DNA from: DASUPK01 sp963815665
GTDB taxonomy: Bacteria > Actinomycetota > Thermoleophilia > Solirubrobacterales > 70-9
Assembly: GCA_963815665.1 (NCBI GenBank)
Contig: CAWFHN010000003.1
Coordinates: 1-64,000, forward strand
Length of the DNA: 64,000 nucleotides
Direction: 5' to 3'
The notes beneath the pieces are model-generated. The model was not told the origin of the DNA. It searched no databases and saw only the letters and a list, made by a program, of their open reading frames with translations. A program made the position numbers and the translations under genes. Every line of letters starts with the position of its first letter. Position 1 is the first letter of the stretch. Positions 59,948 through 64,000 of this stretch are shown in pieces.

Positions 59948-60324
59948 GCTGACTCCCTTCTCCTCGGTCCCTATCGCGGGCGAGGGTAACGCAGCCAGCG
60001 CAATACGCATCAGCCTTTGGACGAGAAGGCTTCCAACTAGTCGGGGCGACTGGTTCAACTCGGCTCCACGACTCGCCGTTGACGCGGCTCATACGGGTTT
60101 CATACGGATCGGGCCGAACGCATCCGTAATCAAGCTCGTTCCGAGTTAACCACGGTCAGCCGACGTCTTGTCAGCCGACTCTTGACTGTGCCCGGACCTC
60201 ATTCGCTCATGGGCGGCTCGTCTGGCAGTCGTCGCGGTCCACGATCGGTCTGCCCGGAAAGGCGACGGGTGAGGGGCGAGTTCGTCCCCGGCCACAGATC
60301 CAGCGCGCCCTGTTCTAGCCGGCG
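59948..60324. other. Intergenic region, no gene seen
   Basis: 377 bases between divergent and convergent genes. It contains short repeats (TCATACGGGTTTCATACGG; GGTCAGCCGAC repeated as TGTCAGCCGAC). I see no riboswitch, tRNA or coding signal. A promoter for the 59947 gene should be in its left part. Confidence 0.4.
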
Positions 60325-61440
60325 TTAGACATGTGCCTGCTCACGGGTGTCAACACTCAGCTCGTTCGCTTTCGCTTCGATGCGGGTCAACAGCTCGCCG
60401 TACGAGTCCCGGAAGGAATTGACGCCCGTTTTTTCAAGCTCTTCCGTTATCGCGAGAAGATCGACACCCACTTCGGCGAGTTCGGCAAGGAGCCGCTTCG
60501 GACCGTCGCGGTCTGCTCCCATCGAGGCGCCCACATCACCATGGCCCAGAAAAGCCAGCAGAGTCTCGAGCGGCATCGTGTTGATCACGCCAGGGGCAAT
60601 CAGCTCCTGGACGTAGCGCACATCGGAGTAGGTGCGGTCCTTGGTCTCGGTGCTGGCCCAGAGTGGCCGCTGCGGTCGGGCACCCTTGGCGGCGAGGCGC
60701 TTCCATAGGGGCCCGTTGGACACCTCCAGATAGCGGACGTATGCGAATTCGGCATTGGCGATCGCAATTCGCCCACGCAACGGGGAGTCAACGGCGAGTC
60801 GGGGGTCGACGCACGCGTCGACGCGCGAGACGAAGAAGGATGCGACCGAGAAGACATCGCCGAGTGGCTTGCCGACGCCAGCCCGCCGCTCCAAGCCGCG
60901 CCAGTAAGCGCCAAGCGCTTGTTGAGATCGGCGCACCGAGAAGAGCAGCGTCACGTTGACGCTGACGCCAATCGCGGTCAGCTCCTCGATTGCCGTGATT
61001 CCGGCATCGGTGGCCGCAACCTTGATCAGAAGATTCGGCACGTCGACCCGGTCTCGGATCTCCAGCGCCTGTTTGACCGTCGCCTCGGCATCGTCAGCCA
61101 GGTCAGGGGTGCATTCGAAGGAGACGAAGCCGTCGCTCCCGCCGCTGAGCTCGTAAACGGCGCGCAGCATGTCGGCTCCGCGACGCACATCTTCCAGAGC
61201 AAGTTCGAAGAAGATCTCATGCGGGTCACTCGTACCAACAGCAATGGCATCGCGAATCTGAGGGTCGTAGCGGTTGGAGTCCGCGATCGCCTTGGCGAAG
61301 ATGGTCGGGTTCGAGGTTGCCCCAGTGACGGCCAGATCCTGAATCAGGCGCGCTAGAACCCCGTCGTCGACCAGGTCCCGGGATAGGTCGTCAAGCCAGA
61401 TCGAGACACCTGCGCGATGGAGGTGCTGCAGTCTGTTCAC
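60325..61440 (-). CDS. tal: Transaldolase
   Basis: 371 residues, the usual actinobacterial Tal size. The start includes VSIWLDDLSRDLVDDGVLAR and TGATSNPTIFAKAIAD; the active-site Lys lies in VPNLLIKVAATDAG; and the DVFSVASFFVSRVDACVD and RPLWASTETKDRTYSDVRYV blocks match the family. It interconverts sugar phosphates in the pentose-phosphate pathway. It overlaps the upstream flavoprotein gene (ATGA at 61437-61440), an unusual partner. It lies in the lower-GC region right of the tRNA scar, so it may be an accessory copy. Confidence 0.93.
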   Translation of the reverse strand: MNRLQHLHRAGVSIWLDDLSRDLVDDGVLARLIQDLAVTGATSNPTIFAKAIADSNRYDPQIRDAIAVGTSDPHEIFFELALEDVRRGADMLRAVYELSGGSDGFVSFECTPDLADDAEATVKQALEIRDRVDVPNLLIKVAATDAGITAIEELTAIGVSVNVTLLFSVRRSQQALGAYWRGLERRAGVGKPLGDVFSVASFFVSRVDACVDPRLAVDSPLRGRIAIANAEFAYVRYLEVSNGPLWKRLAAKGARPQRPLWASTETKDRTYSDVRYVQELIAPGVINTMPLETLLAFLGHGDVGASMGADRDGPKRLLAELAEVGVDLLAITEELEKTGVNSFRDSYGELLTRIEAKANELSVDTREQAHV

Positions 61441-62735
61441 AGCGATCCCCCTTCGGAGGCCCAGGCGCCCAAGGCCAGCTTTTCGTCCTCGTCGTCGCTC
61501 TCATCCACCTCTGGTTCGAGCAGCTCCGCGAGCAGGGCGTCCGGGTCGGCCAATTGCCGAGCATCAAGTCGACGCCGCGAGCGGATCAGCGCTCGAATCG
61601 GATCGTGGACGTCCCAGACATTCATGTTCATTCCGGCGACCAGGCGTTCGTCCTTGAGCCAGAAGGCAACGAACTCACGGTTCGCTCCGTCGCCGCGGAA
61701 GACGACCTCGTCCCATTCGCTCGCATAGCCCGAGTACTCCATGGCCGTCTCGTACTGATCGGAGAAGAAGTAGGGGATCTCGTCATAAGGCTGGGCCATG
61801 CCGAGCATGTTCTTGGCTGCGGCCGGGCCCTGGTTGAGAGCGTTGGCCCAGTGCTCGACGCGGATATGGCGGCCATAGAAGGGGTGGCGAGCATTAGCAA
61901 CGTCCCCCGCGGCGTACACGCCGGGGGCGCTCGTCTGAAGCTTCTCGTCGACCACAACGCCGTTATCAACCCGAATGCCGGCGTGCTCGATCAATCCGGT
62001 TCTAGGAGCGACGCCGACGCCAACCACAACGAAGCTGGTCTCGATCGAGGCACCATCGCGGGTGATCACTCGCTCTACTGACTCCCCGCCTTCGAAACGC
62101 TCGACCGTCGTTCCGGGCAAAAACTCAACGCCGTGATCACGATGGAGGTCGAGATAGATACGCCCAATCTCAGGACCGAGGGTGCGCTCCAGGGGCAGCG
62201 TCGCCATTTCGAGCATCGTCACTTCGCACCCCTTCTGGCGGGCTGAGGCAGCGATCTCGGCACCGATCCAGCCCGATCCCACGACCACCAGGCGTTGACC
62301 GCGCTCGATCAGTTCGCCGATTCGCTCCGAGTCGCCGAGGGTGCGCAGATAGTGAATTCCGTCGAGGTTGGCGCCCGGAACGTCGAGTCGGCGAGGGACG
62401 GCGCCGGTCGCGAGCAGTAGGCGGTCATAGCCCAAGCGCCGATCGCCCTCGAGAAGCAGCTCGCGCAGGCCGGGATCGATGCCCGAGACACGGGTCGAGG
62501 TCCAGAGCTCGATCTCGTGCTCGGCGTAGAAACCCTTGGGATGCACGTACGGCCTCTGGTCGATTTCACGGCGGAGATAGTCCTTGGAGAGCGGTGGACG
62601 CTCGTAGGGCCGCTCGGACTCATCGCCGATCAGGATCAGTCGGCCGTCGAATCCCTCTCCACGAAGTGCGGCGGCAGCCCTGGCCCCAGCCAGGCCGGCG
62701 CCGACGATGACGAAGGTCTTGCCCAGCGCACTCAT
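61437..62735 (-). CDS. Ferredoxin-reductase-type FAD/NAD(P)H oxidoreductase
   Basis: 432 residues. FAD motif TFVIVGAGLAGARAAAALRG, the NAD(P) motif LVVVGSGWIGAEIAASARQK, the C-terminal FAD contact GVYAAGDVANARHPFYGR, and a Reductase_C domain (about 330-400: EIPYFFSDQYETAMEYSGYA). Relatives transfer electrons from NADH to a ferredoxin or rubredoxin for P450 or dioxygenase systems. No such partner is adjacent. The tail is acidic (EPEVDESDDEDEKLALGAWA). It is cotranslated with transaldolase. Confidence 0.9.
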   Translation of the reverse strand: MSALGKTFVIVGAGLAGARAAAALRGEGFDGRLILIGDESERPYERPPLSKDYLRREIDQRPYVHPKGFYAEHEIELWTSTRVSGIDPGLRELLLEGDRRLGYDRLLLATGAVPRRLDVPGANLDGIHYLRTLGDSERIGELIERGQRLVVVGSGWIGAEIAASARQKGCEVTMLEMATLPLERTLGPEIGRIYLDLHRDHGVEFLPGTTVERFEGGESVERVITRDGASIETSFVVVGVGVAPRTGLIEHAGIRVDNGVVVDEKLQTSAPGVYAAGDVANARHPFYGRHIRVEHWANALNQGPAAAKNMLGMAQPYDEIPYFFSDQYETAMEYSGYASEWDEVVFRGDGANREFVAFWLKDERLVAGMNMNVWDVHDPIRALIRSRRRLDARQLADPDALLAELLEPEVDESDDEDEKLALGAWASEGGSL

Positions 62736-62847
62736 CTCGTTCCTTTCGCTGAAGTGCTTGGCGGCTAGCTGCCGTCACGTTCAGTCTTGAACCTGAAGGC
62801 GGGCAAGGCCATGGGGCATAAGCCCCAACTCGCCGCAACGCACGGCG

Positions 62848-63141
62848 CTAGGCCTCGAGCGCGGAGCGGGGGTCCGGCTGGAGACGAAGAAAGTTCTGGA
62901 TGAAGGAGCACCTCGGCATCACCCGCAATTCGCGACGTTCGGCGTCAGCGAGCGCCGCCGCCACGAGACGCGTGCCGACCCCTCGTCCTTGAAAGCGAGG
63001 GTCGACCACTGTCTCGGTGAAGATGAGCATGCCGCCACGTCGTTGGTAGGCGCTGAACCCGGCCAGCTCACCGTTCACCTCGATCTCGTAGCGAGAGAGG
63101 GCGTGATTGTCGGTGACGTTCTTATCGCTGATCCGCGTCAT
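62848..63141 (-). CDS. Small GNAT-like acetyltransferase (GCN5-related, YidJ-type)
   Basis: 97 residues. The short domain includes RYEIEVNGELAGFSAYQRRG, ETVVDPRFQGRGVGTRLVAA (acetyl-CoA loop QGRGVG), and CSFIQNFLRLQP near the end. This is the compact N-acetyltransferase fold (PF14542-like), whose substrates are mostly unknown. It is a separate gene upstream of the flavoprotein on the same strand, in the lower-GC region. Confidence 0.85.
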   Translation of the reverse strand: MTRISDKNVTDNHALSRYEIEVNGELAGFSAYQRRGGMLIFTETVVDPRFQGRGVGTRLVAAALADAERRELRVMPRCSFIQNFLRLQPDPRSALEA

Positions 63142-63392
63142 CTGTGGCTTGACGCTCGCTCGGCCGAGTTGGTGACGAGCCCAGCGGGCCTACTGAACAG
63201 GACCCGGATCTGGGCGAGCCACGGCCGGCCGCGTCGCCTGTGGGACATGTCTCGGCAAGCGCGCCCGCCCTGATCGGGGTCACTTGGATGTAGAAAGAGC
63301 CATCCGGCTGCGCCATCGATTGCCATGGCTCGATGATCCGATCAGCGAGCCGCTTGGTCGATGGGTCGTTTGCCCCAACTGCCTCGAGCTTG
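63142..63392. other. Intergenic region without a clear gene
   Basis: 250 bases between the GNAT gene and the next gene. Open frames exist on both strands but have poor coding character. No tRNA or riboswitch elements are seen. Confidence 0.35.
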
Positions 63393-63800
63393 CTACCCCG
63401 AGGGGAAAGGACCTGACGGCTCCCAAGTCCAGACAGCCGGCGGGTCACTTGCTGGGAACGACGAATGACCGACCAACTCGCCGGCATCCTCGGGGCCAGG
63501 CGTTCGCCTACGCGTCACCGGCACCAGGATTGTCGGGGCCAGCCCGAGGCCATACACGCGTAGGTCGTGGTAGAGCTCGTCAAGGGCCGGACTTTCCTCA
63601 ATGGGTTCAGCTGAGCTCTCGAGGTCGATCAACCAGACCTCGGCCGGTTTGGTCTGTTTCGGAATCTCATCGAGACGGGCGAGGTGGGTTGTGATCGTTG
63701 GATAGCGCTGCTCAACAGATTCGAGTCGCGCGGTCAGCCAAGTCTCGATCTCTTCGGCTGACTCCTCTTGAGCAGTGCAACGAATGCTGACGGCGTTCAC
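63393..63800 (-). CDS. Hypothetical protein with SFPASDPP motif
   Basis: 135 residues, soluble. The N-terminal half (VSIRCTAQEESAEEIETWLT, VEQRYPTITTHLARLDEI) is an acidic alpha/beta segment; the middle reads LVPVTRRRTPGPEDAG. The C-terminus contains GHSSFPASDPPAVWTW, a small motif I recall from other short bacterial proteins of unknown function. It overlaps the upstream membrane-protein gene by four bases (ATGA), suggesting a two-gene unit. Confidence 0.6.
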   Translation of the reverse strand: MNAVSIRCTAQEESAEEIETWLTARLESVEQRYPTITTHLARLDEIPKQTKPAEVWLIDLESSAEPIEESPALDELYHDLRVYGLGLAPTILVPVTRRRTPGPEDAGELVGHSSFPASDPPAVWTWEPSGPFPSG

Positions 63801-63988
63801 GCCGAACGCTCTTGTCGTCTCACGGTTTCCACGGCTCGGCCCGACGTGCGCCGGGTGAAGACGGTGTACGTCGTTCGCGGTCCGGCCCAGCGCTCAATCC
63901 ACAGAATCAGCGCACCAACGGCGACGAGCACGCCGATCAAGAAAACAAGTGCGATCGACTGCTCAATCACGGTGGTCAGGAACCTCAA
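63797..63988 (-). CDS. Small single-span membrane protein
   Basis: 63 residues. One membrane segment (ALVFLIGVLVAVGALILWIE) and a basic cytoplasmic tail (RTTYTVFTRRTSGRAVETVR). It overlaps the next gene by four bases. It lies 12 bases from the window edge; its upstream context is not visible. The function is unknown. Confidence 0.6.
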   Translation of the reverse strand: MRFLTTVIEQSIALVFLIGVLVAVGALILWIERWAGPRTTYTVFTRRTSGRAVETVRRQERSA

Positions 63989-64000
63989 GCCTTCCAGGGA

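Noticed and set aside
60059..60324. Direct repeats (TCATACGG; GTCAGCCGAC) as origin iterons or regulatory sites
   Set aside because: Only two degenerate copies each, without a replication gene or regulator nearby, and they lack the palindromic form of the TGTCA sites.
63122..63487. Open frame overlapping the GNAT and SFPASDPP genes
   Set aside because: It overlaps both better-supported genes in another frame and has no coherent coding pattern.
1..64000. CRISPR arrays, insertion sequences with transposase, prophage structural genes, rRNA
   Set aside because: No regularly spaced repeats, transposase motifs, phage genes or rRNA sequence were found in either strand.

Overview
The window is high-GC, densely packed DNA from an actinobacterium. 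The best fit is the Thermoleophilia (Solirubrobacterales-like) lineage. The evidence is a six-gene mce cluster, a SARP-type regulator, many exported proteins with basic Lys-rich or Arg-rich tails, a divergent Crp-family regulator and c-di-AMP riboswitches in front of cell-wall hydrolases. The lineage call is inference. About eight genes between 0.6 and 21.5 kb carry one to three apparent single-base frameshifts, while the rest of the window looks clean. I treat most of these as probable sequence errors rather than real gene decay.

Layout. 0-6.5 kb: acetyltransferase, GH65 phosphorylase with its HAD phosphomutase partner, two truncated regulators joined head to head, and an MFS exporter. 6.5-10.3 kb: DUF192 protein, Bax-inhibitor-like protein, a 25-aa membrane peptide, truncated haemoglobin, an exported protein, 3-methyladenine glycosylase. 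21.7 down to 10.3 kb, minus strand: a long co-directional run headed by a cobalamin riboswitch. It encodes two exported DUF4430-type proteins, EcfT, a fused EcfA-EcfA' ATPase, and an ECF substrate-binding protein fused to an intrinsic-factor-like alpha/alpha barrel. Nitroreductase, glpD, a divergent Rho paralogue and a serine hydrolase follow with almost no gaps. I read the first part as a vitamin B12 uptake system that resembles the eukaryotic intrinsic factor/transcobalamin architecture. This is the most interesting system in the window.

22.7-31.7 kb: six MCE (MlaD-domain) genes with overlapping start and stop codons, without YrbE permease genes beside them, flanked by two nearly identical copies of an exported-protein gene. 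31.9-44.1 kb: an envelope and secretion region (trypsin-like protease, sulfatase, RlpA-like, M23 and two NlpC/P60-like proteins, several unknown exported proteins, a STAS protein). It contains three ydaO-type c-di-AMP riboswitches and nine palindromes of the form TGTCA-N6-TGACA around a Crp-family regulator gene, which suggests a local regulon.

44.1-58.6 kb: tRNA-Glu and tRNA-Leu, a degenerate EAL protein, a CrtI-like oxidoreductase with a DUF3556 membrane protein, a haem-binding protein, a second sulfatase, an FMN hydroxy-acid oxidase, a MEDS/HATPase regulator, GH25 lysozyme, a GGDEF cyclase, an SDR, a DUF1326/DUF2182 pair and a cupin. At 58.63 kb lies the 3' part of a tRNA-Pro(GGG) gene, truncated in the anticodon stem. 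It looks like the attachment-site scar of an integrated element lying to the right. That right-hand stretch (58.7-64 kb) looks less GC-rich and holds an exported repeat protein, transaldolase, a ferredoxin-reductase-type flavoprotein, a small GNAT and two overlapping small genes at the edge.
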